Shown here piece by piece: positions 1-11,006 of a stretch of 64,000 bases of DNA; within the stretch, counting starts at the first letter, position 1; every line of letters starts with the position of its first letter. Under the pieces are notes generated by a model, which saw only the letters and a list, made by a program, of their open reading frames with translations, did not search any database and was not told where the DNA came from. The stretch is from Arthrinium phaeospermum (Eukaryota > Ascomycota > Sordariomycetes > Amphisphaeriales > Apiosporaceae). A program made the position numbers and the translations under genes. The stretch covers positions 1,798,001-1,862,000 of the forward strand of contig QYRS01000002.1 in NCBI GenBank assembly GCA_006503535.1, in the 5' to 3' direction.

Positions 1-555
1 CGAGGCTGGCCCCCTTTCCGATCCGAGGACTCAACCGAGAGCATGCCGCATACGATAATTCGGCTACAAGAGCACGAAGAGCCCGGCTCTGTCCAGCCAG
101 AGCTTATAATCCCCGGGACCCACGTGTACAGAATACCTTTTCGCCGAGTATTATTCGATATGTTATTACCATAAGTAACGAGGTACCAAAAGCAGCGGAA
201 GGAAATGGACACAGATTCGACATGGGAACGATTGGAACTATACTGGATCATTGACTGGTTTGTTGAGTTTCTTTCGGAGCAGTGATTCCAATCTGAGTGG
301 GCTTGCCCGCTTAGTGAAAGTTGTCAATGGCTATTGTATGAACAAAGGCTGTGTCTCGAAACAAAGGCAATGGTTCACAACGGAGGCGTAACTTTGGTAT
401 TGTTACTAGAACCAGAAACATAGGCATCAAAGGAAGATAGACACGGCAAAGTAGTAAATATAAAGGTGGTATGCCAATACCAACATCAGAACTGCCTCGC
501 CAGCAACCCGTTGTGTAGAAAGCAATCGACAAATTTTCAGACGACCCAAAACAAC
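1..555. other. Intergenic/upstream region
   Basis: No gene is supported here. The reading frame of the next gene stays open back to 466, but the stretch 466-555 does not look like protein of that family. The ATG at 556 sits in a good context after an A/C-rich leader, so this stretch is taken as promoter and 5' leader. Confidence 0.6.
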
Positions 556-1669
556 ATGCCGGGCCATAAGAAGGTAAGAATGTCAGAGCTGGAGGCGCTC
601 CAGCGGCCCTTCTACGTAGACCCCGGCATCAACAAGATCGGCGCAACGGGTAGGCGCACACGCAACTCCCGGGTGTCCAAGGCTGCCACCGCAAGTGCGA
701 AAACAGCCGGCGTCACGACAGGGGTGCGGCGGAAGTGGACGGCCGCCATCAAGAAGTTCTCCAAGCCGCAGCCGGGCTACCCGCGGTTCCTGTTCCGCGG
801 CATCCGGCCCAACAGCGGCGGCGGCGCCGAGGTGAGCGAGAGGCTGAACACGACCGAGGGCGTGGTCCCGCACGCCTTCACGGCGGGCGACGACTACGAC
901 CTGTTCGACACCCCCAACCTGCGGCAGGTCGTCAACGCCCACCTGTCCGGCAGCCACGCCGGCAACTCGCCCTTCTCCTCGTGGACGCCCAGCATGGGCA
1001 TCGCCATGAAGTACACGACCGAGGACGGCCGCCTCGCCATGCTCGACACCACCCTGCTGAACGACCGGGAGTCCCCCGAGACCGCGCCGCCCCTGTCGGA
1101 TCCGGCGCTGGTGTTCCATGTGCCCGACCTCGTCGAGACCGAGATGGCCGGCGTCGAGGACGACTGGGAGTGGGACTACGAGTTCCTCGTCTACCGGCCC
1201 GTGACCCGGCCCGCGTTCCGCAGCGTCGCCGTCGGCGAGATCCGCGACGCGGGCTGGACCTACAAGCACGACCACGCCAGCAAGGGCGACAACCTCGAGG
1301 ACGACGGCTTGCCGCACCCCGTCCGCGAGGAGGACGTCGCGACGGCGCGCGCCGTCGCGGAGCTGTACCGGCTGCAGGACGCCGCCCGCAACAACAGCCC
1401 CGCCGTGGCCCTCAACGCGACGGCCGCCTTCCTGTCCGTGAAGCACCGCCGCAAGGAGGAGCTGGACGAGGCCGACCTGCAGGTGCTGACGCGGCAGCTG
1501 GCCGCTGACCTCGCGGCGTGGAGGGCGAGCGGGGACGAGGCGCCGCTGGTTAATCCCCAGCAGTTCACCAAGGGCATGCACGACTCCAAGTTCATGGTGC
1601 GGATGTTGGTCGATATCCAAAAGCAACAGCCGCAGGAGTCGCAAAAGCCGCAAGACCAGCCCCCGAAAC

Positions 1670-1700
<31 letters not shown>

Positions 1701-1926
1701 ACCCGTGTCTGCGTCTGCGTCTGCGTCTGCGTCTGTGTCCGTGTCCGAGTCGAAGAAGCGCAAGGCTGACGATGACGACGACGACCTCCAACCCCCAAGC
1801 CCGAAACACCAGCGCACTGTAAAGAAAGCCGCACCTGTTCGAGGTCGGCCTCGCACCCGTGCCCCTCGAAAAAAGTCGATAGCTCAAACTCTCGCAGAGA
1901 GATCCGCTTCTGACCCTGATTTGTAG
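556..1926 (+). CDS. DUF7587-like fungal protein with acidic repeat tail
   Basis: Single-exon protein of 456 aa. Residues of about 75-245 resemble the fungal DUF7587 domain: an opening RFLFRGIRP, a central SPFSSWTPSMGIAMKY segment, an LAMLDTTLL strand, then VFHVPDL and a YEFLVY strand. From family knowledge these are common fungal proteins of unknown biochemical role; the strand order loosely recalls ADP-ribosyltransferase-like folds, which is only my inference. The middle (about 260-370) is helical and charged. The tail holds a Pro-Glu repeat, then a Ser-Ala/Ser-Val repeat, an acidic Asp run and basic Lys/Arg patches that could act as nuclear localisation signals. An upstream in-frame ATG at 466 would add 30 residues unlike the family, so 556 is preferred. 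Confidence 0.75.
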
Positions 1927-2200
1927 CCTGACCCCCTTTTTCTTCTTTGATTGCTTTCTTCTCGGGGAGTGGTTGCTTGCAAATACCCTTTGTTTCTTGT
2001 TTCGCGATTTGTTTTCCCAGTTCGAAGATATTTAATAATTTAGCCATCTAGAGCAAGGTAAGTCATCAATAAAAGTTGTCATAAAAACCATTACACTTAT
2101 GCATAGTAGGAGTTCGATCCGTGACGAAAGCGAACATAATGTTAGAAGCATCTTCATGTCTACGGACGACGTAGTCCATTTTGGTCGTAATACTCCAACT

Positions 2201-3650
2201 TCAAGTAGCCGGTTTGTTGAACTCTTTCAGAACGGCGTTCCGGGCCAATCCATTTTCTTTGCCAGCCTCAGTCGACAGGAACTCGTCGACCTCTTTGTCG
2301 ATGTCTTTGTTCGAGGGAAACCCAATCTGACGCTTTGTCTCCTGAACCAGCCAAGACCGCTGCGTCAACCATTTGTGTAACCCCTTGCTGAGACAACCCA
2401 TGATGATGACGCGGTTCCAGTCCGCATCGGGGTCTGAAACGAGTCTCCCCATGATCTTGGACATGCTCGCATGGCCTGCAGCAGTCGATGACGATGCCAT
2501 AGTGGCGGCAGTGGTGGTGGGGGTGTGGTCGTCTGAGCAGACAGAGGACAAGTACGATACCACGAGCGCCCGGTCCCTCGCGAGCTGGCCAGATGGCTGT
2601 AGAGCCGGCCCCGACGGCATGTCGTTTTCCTCAGGATCGTGGTCCAAAGCGAGCATGTCCGGAAAATGCAGCGCCATCTGTAAGGGGCGACGTCTTGCCA
2701 ATTCCCAGTTGACGATACTGTAGGAAGAAACGTGTTAGTTAGGCCGTGCATTCGGTACCAAGAACAAGAACAATTACCCCTTAATATTCAGATCATCGTC
2801 GACCATGATATCCTTTGATGTCAGATTGCCGTGGGTAATGGCTGTCATGGAGGACGAAGCGATGTCGACCCCGCTGTCGACGGCGTGTCGCACCAAAGCG
2901 CGGTGGACGAAGCAGCTGCGCAGGTCAAGATGCGGGAGCTTGCCTTCGGCCACCCGGGCGATCTTGCCATCGATTATTCCGATCAGGAACTCTAGAGTTG
3001 ATGAAGACGACGAGATGTTCGGTTCTGCTGGGAGTGGTGGTAGTGGTAGTCACGAGTTAGCCTGGACAAAGTGCATGGGCGACGGGGGGTGAATCAAACG
3101 AATGACATTTGGCAGGGTGGGGGATTCATAAGGTCAACCAACCTGGCAGTTTCTGGGTGCGAACGGCTAGATCCAGCTGGATGTCCGTCAATTGTCGGAG
3201 GATCTTCTGTCTGTGCGCCTCGGTCGGGGGCAGCGCATCTGTCCACTCCAGCGGCTTGCCAGCGACCCAGGCGAGGGCCATGTAGGGGCAGCCGAGCGCG
3301 CGATTGTCGAAGCTCGCATCGCCGCCGACCAGCCTGGGGGACCAGGGGAACCCCGCATTGCCGAGCTCAGTCAGGATCCCCATCTCGACCTCTACCATGG
3401 TCGAGATGGACTCGGGAGGCAAGGTGCTGAGGCCCTTGTGCGAGGGGATGCGGATGGCCCATGTGGTGGCGGTATCGTTGCCGTTGTCATCACGGCCGTC
3501 TGGGAACCTCACGGCGTAAATCTCGTACACGCCCGCAGGGATGGGTTTGTCATCGGTTCCGTACCAGAAGGCCGGGGTGGCCCCGTCATCACCTCGAAGC
3601 GCTTTGGCAACGTCCAGAATCTTGGAGGGTTGGACTGTCATACTTGTCAA
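2201..3650 (-). CDS. APH/kinase-fold pseudo-phosphotransferase, three exons
   Basis: Proposed exons on the minus strand are 3650-3143, 3027-2778 and 2717-2201. They join in frame to 424 aa (a second ATG at 3641 gives 421). The order fits fungal aminoglycoside-phosphotransferase-like proteins: N-lobe strands with TTWAIRIP, a C-lobe with YMALAWVAGKPLEW, then the catalytic loop. That loop reads ITHGNLTSKDIMVDDD, where the family has HGD, so the catalytic Asp is Asn (about residue 237). The metal-binding IIDW/IVDW motif reads GIVNWE, so that Asp is Asn too (about 256). Exon joins rebuild both motifs exactly, which supports the introns (3028-3142; 2718-2777). Catalysis therefore looks impaired; a scaffold or regulatory role is possible. 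The substrate cannot be told. Confidence 0.8.
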
Positions 3651-4218
3651 GTATGAGATTATGATTGATCTAAAGACGACGGGAACATTCTAAAGCAATA
3701 TCCTGACTTGGACGCGACCAAAGTGCTGCTGACTGACTGTAAAGACCTGCATGTAACTAGAGGACTGGTGCCTAATCTGCTGCCAACGACACTGAGAGGA
3801 TTGGTTCCAATTGGCTACCATTGCCAAGCAATTCCAGGCAGTTGCTTTGTGTGAACATTGACACAATGAGATTCCAAGAGCTCCGATTACCATACGAGCC
3901 AAGACAGTCAAAATGTACGTAGATGCAGGCGATCATTAAATTCTGTCCAGAAGAGAAACAATCACTCAGGAGCATTTACTGTTGGATACCCTTTAGGGCT
4001 CACCTGGACGTAGAAGAAAGGGCAGATGGAGATTAAGCTCAAAAACCATGAGCATTTCATATTGGTTTCGTAAAATAGTGATATCCTAAGGAAGTCTAAA
4101 AAAGGGGTTTTGTGATCGAAGAAAAATAGTACATAGATGTATACAGGGGAAAGGGGGGAGGAGAGGCGAGTCTGGTTATGTAGGGGTATGTATGTAGGTA
4201 GTTTTCCTAGACTCGTCC
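3651..4218. other. Intergenic region
   Basis: Promoter side of the pseudo-phosphotransferase gene and 3' side of the next gene. It contains only short overlapping reading frames without family resemblance. Confidence 0.5.
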
Positions 4219-5520
4219 TCACTGCCTCCACGAGCCCCAGTAAGTGTTGCCTGCCGCCGTGAACGCGTCGCCCAGCTGGTAGGACGTGGCGCGGAAGTAG
4301 TCCTGCATGCGGCCCATGCAGATCGGGTTGGCCAGCACGGGCGCGGCCTCGGGGGCCCAACAATTGCCGTCGTCGACTTTGAAGTCGGACGCGACGCTGG
4401 TGCGGCGGCTGCTGAAGTCGGACCCGGCCGAGAAGACGGACGAGGCGCTCGAGACGGACGAGCGGCCGCGCAGGTGGTGCTGCCGCGCCTGGTACGACGC
4501 CAGGGGCGTGTCGGGCTCCTCCTCCTCCTCCACTACCTCGGTCTGCACGCAGGCGTCGGCGTAGCAACTCACGGGCCGCGGCCTCCGCAAGGGCACGCGG
4601 GGCGTCTGCTGGGGTGGCTCCTCGGGGATCGACGCCTGCGGCGATGCGAAGGCGTCGGACTGAAAGTTGCCTGAACTCTCACGTCTCTCACGGGTGGGTG
4701 GTGGTGGTGTAGAGTTGAGCGAGTGGTTGGACCGTTGTGATCGCACCGACGAGGAGCGGCTGGGCGTCCGCGAGGTGTTGTTGCTGTAGTCGAATCCGTT
4801 CGACAGGGGAGCGGGGGCGCTGGGCCCGGCTTGCAGCGTGAGTGGTAGTAGTGACGTGCGTCGCGATTTGCGCTGTTCTTCCGTCTCGGTGGGATCGAGC
4901 GGGACCTTGGGCAGGGACAGTGTCCTCCTGTTGCTGTTGGAGGCCCATCCCAAAGTGGAAAGGGTGGCAGACCGGCGCCGGCTGGTCTTCTCCGTCTCCT
5001 CGGGCGCATCGTGGATGAATGAGATTCTCCTGGATCTCGAGGTACTGGACGTATCGCGTGGCGCGAATGTCGAGGCTCTGTTCAGGGCAAAGGGCCTCGG
5101 GCTGGGCTCGGTCGGCTTCTGGTCGACCTTGCCATTCTTGTCCGAGGCTAGGAACTCTCCTTCGCGCGGCCCCAGGATCACTTGTAGTGATCCGAAATCC
5201 CTTTGACTATTGTCTGGCGGGAAGAGCCATTCTTGGAGTTTTGGTGGCAGCCCATGGCTATCTGATGGATGGGAACAGGACACGGTCAGCTTGAGCCTCT
5301 CTGACACGATATATACGTTGTGCGTGCAATAGGAAGATGGCATACCTTGTTGATACTGGCCGGACCGAGTCTTCCAACAGATGTAGAAGCTTCCCTGCGG
5401 TCCAAGTGCAGTGACGGCTAGCTCGACAATACTGTCTGGATTACTTGGGTCTCTGCTCAGTTCCTCTAAGCGTTTAGATAGCATCTCATTCCGGACAAGT
5501 GGCTCCTCATCGTAGTCCAC
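4219..5520 (-). CDS. Conserved fungal protein of unknown function, Ser/Arg-rich tail
   Basis: About 405 aa after removing a predicted 84-nt intron (5345-5262; donor GTATGC, acceptor CATCAG). Splicing joins SGQYQQ to DSHGLPPKLQEW. The intron has a length divisible by three and no stop, so retention would give a 433-aa form. The first 110 residues look folded: VTALGPQGSFYICWKT, LQEWLFPPD and FGSLQVILGP. The rest is disordered, with many RRxS/RRTS patches typical of kinase sites, Pro-rich stretches, an acidic VVEEEEEPD run, and a C-terminal segment with MGRMQDYFRATSYQLGDAF. I do not recognise the family beyond fungal conserved hypothetical. The Ser-rich basic tail suggests phosphorylation control, by inference only. 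Confidence 0.75.
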   Translation of the reverse strand: MDYDEEPLVRNEMLSKRLEELSRDPSNPDSIVELAVTALGPQGSFYICWKTRSGQYQQGMPSSYCTHNVYIVSERLKLTVSCSHPSDSHGLPPKLQEWLFPPDNSQRDFGSLQVILGPREGEFLASDKNGKVDQKPTEPSPRPFALNRASTFAPRDTSSTSRSRRISFIHDAPEETEKTSRRRSATLSTLGWASNSNRRTLSLPKVPLDPTETEEQRKSRRTSLLPLTLQAGPSAPAPLSNGFDYSNNTSRTPSRSSSVRSQRSNHSLNSTPPPPTRERRESSGNFQSDAFASPQASIPEEPPQQTPRVPLRRPRPVSCYADACVQTEVVEEEEEPDTPLASYQARQHHLRGRSSVSSASSVFSAGSDFSSRRTSVASDFKVDDGNCWAPEAAPVLANPICMGRMQDYFRATSYQLGDAFTAAGNTYWGSWRQ

Positions 5521-6625
5521 ATCTCATCAAGAGATAATGCCGTGGGTTTTCGCCTTCCAGAAGAACGAACAGAAGAAGCGAAAGTGTTTAGATGATGCGC
5601 CAGGCGTTGGTAGTAGTGTAAGTAAAAGTAGGTATTATTAGGTACCGGGACTGGCCGGAGATATTCAAGAGTCAACGACAATAACAAGGAGCAATCCCGA
5701 CCATATTAAAACACTTTCAAGAAAGAAAAATCATCTTGTCCAGATCTGACTAAGTAGGAATCAGCTCCACAAGTAGCCGTGACCATGACCACAACTTTAA
5801 AGAAAAGACGGTCTTCCCTGCTGGCCGCTGCCAGAGGACGCGGAATGGCCAGCCTCAGCTGGGCACAGAATTGCTCAAACAGATGGTGATGCAGCTCTTG
5901 CGACAGTGCTGGTGGAGACGGGGGGCTTCTTTGGGGGGCCTTCAGGGCTCCCCACCTGCCCGAAGCGGCCTGTCGCGGATCCCTACAGGGCCCGCCAATG
6001 CCTGCGGTCCCCTGCAGCGCCCCTGTCACATCCCCTTGCCAGCGTCGGACTGAACTGTTTATCGTACGATCCAATCCCGATTACCTTCGATGACCGCCAA
6101 CCTCGAAAGGTTATGAATGCCATCGGGGATTTCAGGGCCATTTGCTCGATTCGCCTAATCCATGCCCGCACAGGGCCTCTACCGACTTTCGAGAAGCTCC
6201 TCGGGTAGCTCTGCAGGTGGGGGGCGGCGCGCCGTGACACCCAGTGCCCTGGACAGCGCTGTCGTCGTATTACCACTTCAAACGGCCAAGCCCAGGAAAA
6301 CGGCTGGTGTCCCTCTCATTAACACGCCATCCAGCCTCTTGTCAGATACGCAAGGGATTCCCATGGGCCATAACGCCGATCGAATCGATTGAACACGACG
6401 ACCGCGAAATGAAAGAAGAGCAAGCTTCGGCACTCAATTGCCATCCCATCAGGGTGTGTAATGCCCTGAACGTGATTCGTCGACTGCTTGCTATCCCGGT
6501 CCTTGGCACGGGGTCAACGTCCTGGGAGAACATGTTCGTCGTCCCTTTGACATTTCACCGTTGTCTTATGATAAGAGGCGAGGCTGACCTGACTTTGACT
6601 TTTATTGGCACCGCCTATCCTGGTA
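5521..6625. other. Intergenic region
   Basis: Tail-to-head gap between two minus-strand genes. Several short open frames on both strands overlap each other and show no domain. I see no RNA gene and no transposon ends. Confidence 0.5.
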
Positions 6626-7620
6626 TTATGTAACTGCTACTGGTGCTGCTTGGGTCTGCCCTACCGGAGGGCCCGCTACTTTCTCTGGGTCCTGCTGCGG
6701 ACTTGCACGTGCTTGTGCCTGTTCCTGTGCCTGAGCTTGTTCTTGTGCTTGCTCTTGTGCATGATCTTGGGCTTGTGTTTGTGCTTGTGCATGTGTGGGT
6801 TGGGTTTCTTCTCCCGAGTCCTTCCCTTCTGCCAACCGCTGCGCTTCCTCCGTCTTCTGCTCTTCCTCCGCCCTCTCCTGTTTCTGCCTCTCCAGCATCT
6901 CGTCCAGTGTCGGCTGGTCCTCGTCGTCTGGCTTGGTCACCTTCTTCTCCCTCCTCGTCAGCTCGACCTCGAGCACGCGGGTCCCGGGTGGCAGCTTGTC
7001 CCTCAGCCCGTTGTCGTCGCGGTCATAGTATAACGACCAGACGGCTGGCGCCACCTCGACTGCTGCAAAGCCCTCCCACCCTTCAAAGGTCATACGCCGG
7101 TCTTGCCGCGTGCAGTCCCAGGGACCCGTGATGTTGGGCTGCGCGTAGTCACGCACTCCGTACTTGACTTCATAGGTATTTTTGTGCACGTATATCCAGT
7201 TCAGAATAGGGGCTTCGTCTGTAATCGTGCTGACGAGCCCCTCGTACTCCGAGTCCGGGTACGGTAAGAAGTAGCCATTGAACTTGTGCGGCTCCAACCC
7301 CGTGCCATCAAAGTCCGGGATGTTGCCGGTGTCCACGAAGAGCTACCGAATTACGGGGTTAGTGATTGATGTTGGTTGGGTTGGGTTGGGGTTAATGTCC
7401 GGACTCGTGGGACCTTCCTTACCTTTGACCCTTTAAGGACAATGGTCTTGCCATGCAGTTCATGACTCCGATTTGACGACGAGAGGCAATTTACCATAAG
7501 ATTGCATCGTTGTGCTCGGTGTTCTTCGCGGCGGTTCTTGGACTGACTCTGGCGGATGGCTTCTTGTGTACCCAGCATAGCCGGGCACGTAGTAATGGCT
7601 AGGAGCATTCCTAGTACCAT
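6626..7620 (-). CDS. Conserved fungal protein with Gln/Ala repeat tail, two exons
   Basis: Exons 7620-7423 (66 codons) and 7342-6626 join through an 80-nt intron (donor GTAAGG, acceptor GGTAG) to a 304-aa protein, rebuilding VLKGSKLFVDTGNIPDFDG. The start at 7620 (MVLGMLLAITTCPAM) gives a hydrophobic N-terminus followed by a basic segment; a further ATG at 7704 would add a low-complexity His-Thr run and is rejected. The central part (residues 66-185) has an ordered look: NGYFLPYPDS, LNWIYVHKNTYEVKYG, ITGPWDCTRQDRR and FEGWEGFAAVE. The tail is charged and helical, then holds about 30 residues of Gln/Ala/Glu dipeptide repeats. Family: fungal conserved hypothetical; no function can be assigned. 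The dipeptide tract is likely length-variable between strains. Confidence 0.8.
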
Positions 7621-8986
7621 TTTGGCGGTCGGAGTTTGCGTGCGGGTGTGGGTGTGCGTATGTGTGTGCAATGTGTATCGGTCAATCTCTCTCAATTGAT
7701 GCAAGCAAGGAAGTACAGGTAAAACAGTAACTACTTCTAGCGACAGATGGGAAAATGGCTCGATTCAAGATATGGGACATGGGCGATCAAAATCAAGGGG
7801 GCTGCTCATGGGGGGTATCGTGTCGCCAATCGGATTAGGTATTGGTTCGTCGCGTGTTCAACGCATGCTGTCAGACAGATCAATCAATGGGAATAGGGTA
7901 ATAATGCCAGACAGAACTGGGAGAGAGCTTAACTCTTTTTTTGGCTCACAAGAAACAAAACAAAAAAAGCCATGGCAGAAAACCGACTTTCCGACATTGT
8001 CAAAATCGACAGAATGGGACTCTGGGACACTGGGACACCTGGCCCCCTTGCCACTTTCACACTGTCGCTTTGCTTCTTTGGTCGCTTGGGTTCTTGGGGC
8101 TGTCTGGCCCTTCTAGACCTCGCATACGGCTCGTTTCAGACTTGAGGCTCAAAGTGCTTAGCTGCAAGAATGGCCTTATGCTCGCGCCATTCTGGGCTCC
8201 ACTCCTCGGACCACTTCCGCCCCATGATTTTCTCCGATGCGACATCAACCCCAGGTTCCGTCTCATGCGGCTTTGCCGGTTGAGACCCTTACGGAGTCGG
8301 ACATCAAACTCGCTGGGCGGCTTGAGCGTAAGAAATTGACATGTTGGTGCGACCTTGTGCAATTTTTGTGCGACTTTGTGCAACCTTATGCTCCCTCTTG
8401 TACGGAAACGTACCATCGGATGGATCTCAGATAAGCGCGATGTAATGTCGCGACCCTCTAACGAACTGAGCGACCCTCAATACAGCTGCGGGCTCCAGTT
8501 GCCAACCCTCGAAACAGAAAATCACCAGGGGCTGGGGTCCCATACTTGTCGTGCACGGCATGGGAAAATCATCAGACGAGCCCGTCTGTCCGACCTGAGC
8601 TCGGCGGAAAACGGTGTGATGGATTGTTGAGAACAGACCCGAAACCATGGCCATCTCGGCTGGGTCTAGAGCTGCAACACAACGCACTGCAGCATGCATG
8701 CGTGGCAATTCGGGACTGACACTTTACTAGTCAGTTGCAAGAAGAAACGGCCGTCGACCGCGAGAAAGGAGAAGACCTCAAATGTCTATATAAGACATTG
8801 GCAATTGCAGTCCAAGGCCGTCTTTCTTTCCCTTCCTCACCATCAACCATCTCACCATCCATCCTCCCATTCTAAAGATCTCTGGAGATCAATATTCTAC
8901 TTAATTCTGAGCCAGTACGGTTATATCTTGAAGCAAGACCAACACCGAACATCCTAATCCCAAACAAAACCACCCCAAACTCCACA
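7621..8986. other. Intergenic region with promoter of the small downstream gene
   Basis: Contains a GT-rich tract (about 7635-7675) and a pair of close direct repeats at about 8348-8385 built on the motif GTGCGACYTTGTGCAA. The last 200 bases are a core promoter: a TATA box, then a CT-rich leader typical of strongly expressed fungal genes. No gene is supported in 7700-8700. Confidence 0.55.
8787..8794 (+). promoter_or_regulatory. TATA box of the small gene at 8987
   Basis: TATATAAG lies about 195 bases before the start codon and is followed by a long pyrimidine-rich leader (8820-8875). Position and context fit a core promoter with a long 5' leader. Confidence 0.55.
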
Positions 8987-9480
8987 ATGGCCTCCACCAT
9001 CTCTGCGTAAGTCGAGTCTTCTGCCCTGCTTCTGCTTGCCTTGCCCTGCTCTGCCACCGAGCCGAGCCAGGCAAACATCATGCAATACCACCCTCGAGCT
9101 TAGCTAATCAGCCATTTCGCGTCATAGTATGCCTACCAAGGACACCACCTTCGACTCTGACTCTTCCGATGGTCAGGCTCGTGGCGGTCGCCGCCAGCTC
9201 CAGCAGGTCGGCACCGTCGGCAGTGGCCTTCCCCCTCTGCCCACCAGCTCCGGTCTCTCTCAACCTGCCGGTAAGTCATCTACAGTCCAATCCAACTGGC
9301 ACCCGGGAATATCCAAGCTGACTCATCTTCCCATCTCTAGGCCAGCTGCTCCGTGGCGCCGTTGACGACCAGGGCAAGAACACCAAGGCCGCGCTCATGG
9401 TCGGTATCAAGCTCGATCTCGAGGCCGAGGTCCACCTGACGGCCCGCGTCCGTGGTGACATCGCCATTGGTCTGTACTAG
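8987..9480 (+). CDS. Small conserved protein with amphipathic C-terminal segment, three exons
   Basis: Exons 8987-9006, 9128-9270 and 9341-9480 join in frame to 100 aa. Both introns have GTAAGT donors and TAG acceptors. The first exon codes for only six and two-thirds residues. The N-terminal two thirds are polar and disordered. The last 35 residues carry KAALMVGIKLDLEAEVHLTARVRGDIAIGLY-type alternation, ending in a short hydrophobic tail. That pattern recurs in small fungal and some bacterial proteins of unknown function with an LDLxxEVxLxARxxGDIxLxL-like end. A TATA box and pyrimidine-rich leader suggest strong expression. No enzyme role is visible; membrane association is possible but inferred. 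Confidence 0.85.
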
Positions 9481-11006
9481 AGCGGCGGCCCGTCTTTTCT
9501 CTCCCGACCTCTTCTTGTGGCTGGTACGGAAGAAGGGTTTCCCGGGAGAGAAAGCGTCGCTGTTTTGGTGCAACTCGGCTGGTTTGATTTGTAATCACAT
9601 TATGGCTTGTTGAAAAAAGGCGTTGGAAGATGGTTCTTACTTCAGGACAACAAATACCCCCCACGCTCCCAGAGGATATAACCTGCGGCTTAGAGCGATG
9701 CCGCGCACCCTATATCGGGCGAATTGATTTGCAAATTACTTAACCTTTATCTCTTTCTCTCATATCTTGACTGGTGATTGTTGTACCTGCCTGATTTGAC
9801 CTTCCGTTGAATGATTTGAAGTCTGTCTGACTGACTACTTAACTTACTCATCTTGAGATGGTGCTTACGTTGGGCTGCTGCGGCCATGCTACAGGTAAGC
9901 TGCATTGCATCTGGCCATGTGGTTTTTTGGGACGATCCGAGCTCGGGTATTTGTCATGGGGCGAACCGGCCAATCAGACAGCGTCGGCAACCTTCGGCAG
10001 CTAGGAAATGGGCGAGCTCCCGACTGGCAGTAGTTGGCGAGATAGGCTATTAGAACCATGATGGCTGACCGACCTTTTCTCCTGGTCGGCCAATCCCACC
10101 TCGCCATTCTCTTCCTCTCCACCCCCAGCTGTTAGAAGTTTCTCGCGATACCCGATCGGAGATGGGCGGAGTGCCCCTGTCACTGTTCTGTGCTGTGCAT
10201 GCTACTGCGACTGATTGCGTAGTGAAGTCGTTGGCGAGATGCCGTGATTCCGTGGACCCGACGATGCCCAACTGGAATGTCCCGGAACATATCTTATTAC
10301 TTTACCTACCTACTACCTCGATTCGATACGGCGTATCTACCAATCTCCCGGTACCTGTTTGCGTACACAGCGAAGCGTATCTAATCCACCTCCCCCTTAC
10401 TTCCACACCGGCGACGGAAGAAGCGCTAGAAGCATATCGTAAGCAGCTTAGCCTCGCTTCTCTGCATCCCGACGACGCGCACGTTTTAAAGGCTTATTAT
10501 TCCCTCTGCTAAGTCAGCCCCGCGAAGCAAAGAAGAGGCTTCCGCGTGACCCGCCGGGATCGGAGTCGTACTCTCTACCGTTCACTATCTCTAGGAACCC
10601 GAGCAAAGTCCAGAGAATAGTTCTCGGCCGAGTCGCCTTCGTTCCGCTAGCCGGAAACGTGCCATCACTTCGTTGCAATGGCTTTCTCTTGCAGTACTTT
10701 CCGCCCCATGGACTACTTAGGTAAGTAAGCACGCACTGCTCCTAAAGACGGCAATGCAAATTGTCATTGCATACGACTATATGCTCCACACTAATATTGC
10801 CCCACAAACGAATGCAAATAGATGCATGCCGTGTGATGCTTTCAGACACTTGACTCACGCGGTGAACCGAGGGGTGTAATATTCCCCCTAACTCCTATAT
10901 CCTTGGGCGCAGGACGAAATAAGAGTCGTACAAACCCGGCTACCAGCTTGGGCTGCCACCCCCGAAAAAGGACCACCCCCAAAGAAACAAGCGGAACCAA
11001 CAGGAT
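9481..11006. other. Intergenic region
   Basis: About 1.5 kb without a supported gene. A 116-codon open frame at 10162-10512 shows no domain and overlaps others on the opposite strand. The last part is the promoter and leader of the Clr5-domain gene. Confidence 0.5.

Noticed and set aside
583..1887. 434-codon minus-strand frame rich in Arg/Leu/Val
   Set aside because: Shadow of the GC-rich DUF7587-like gene on the plus strand.
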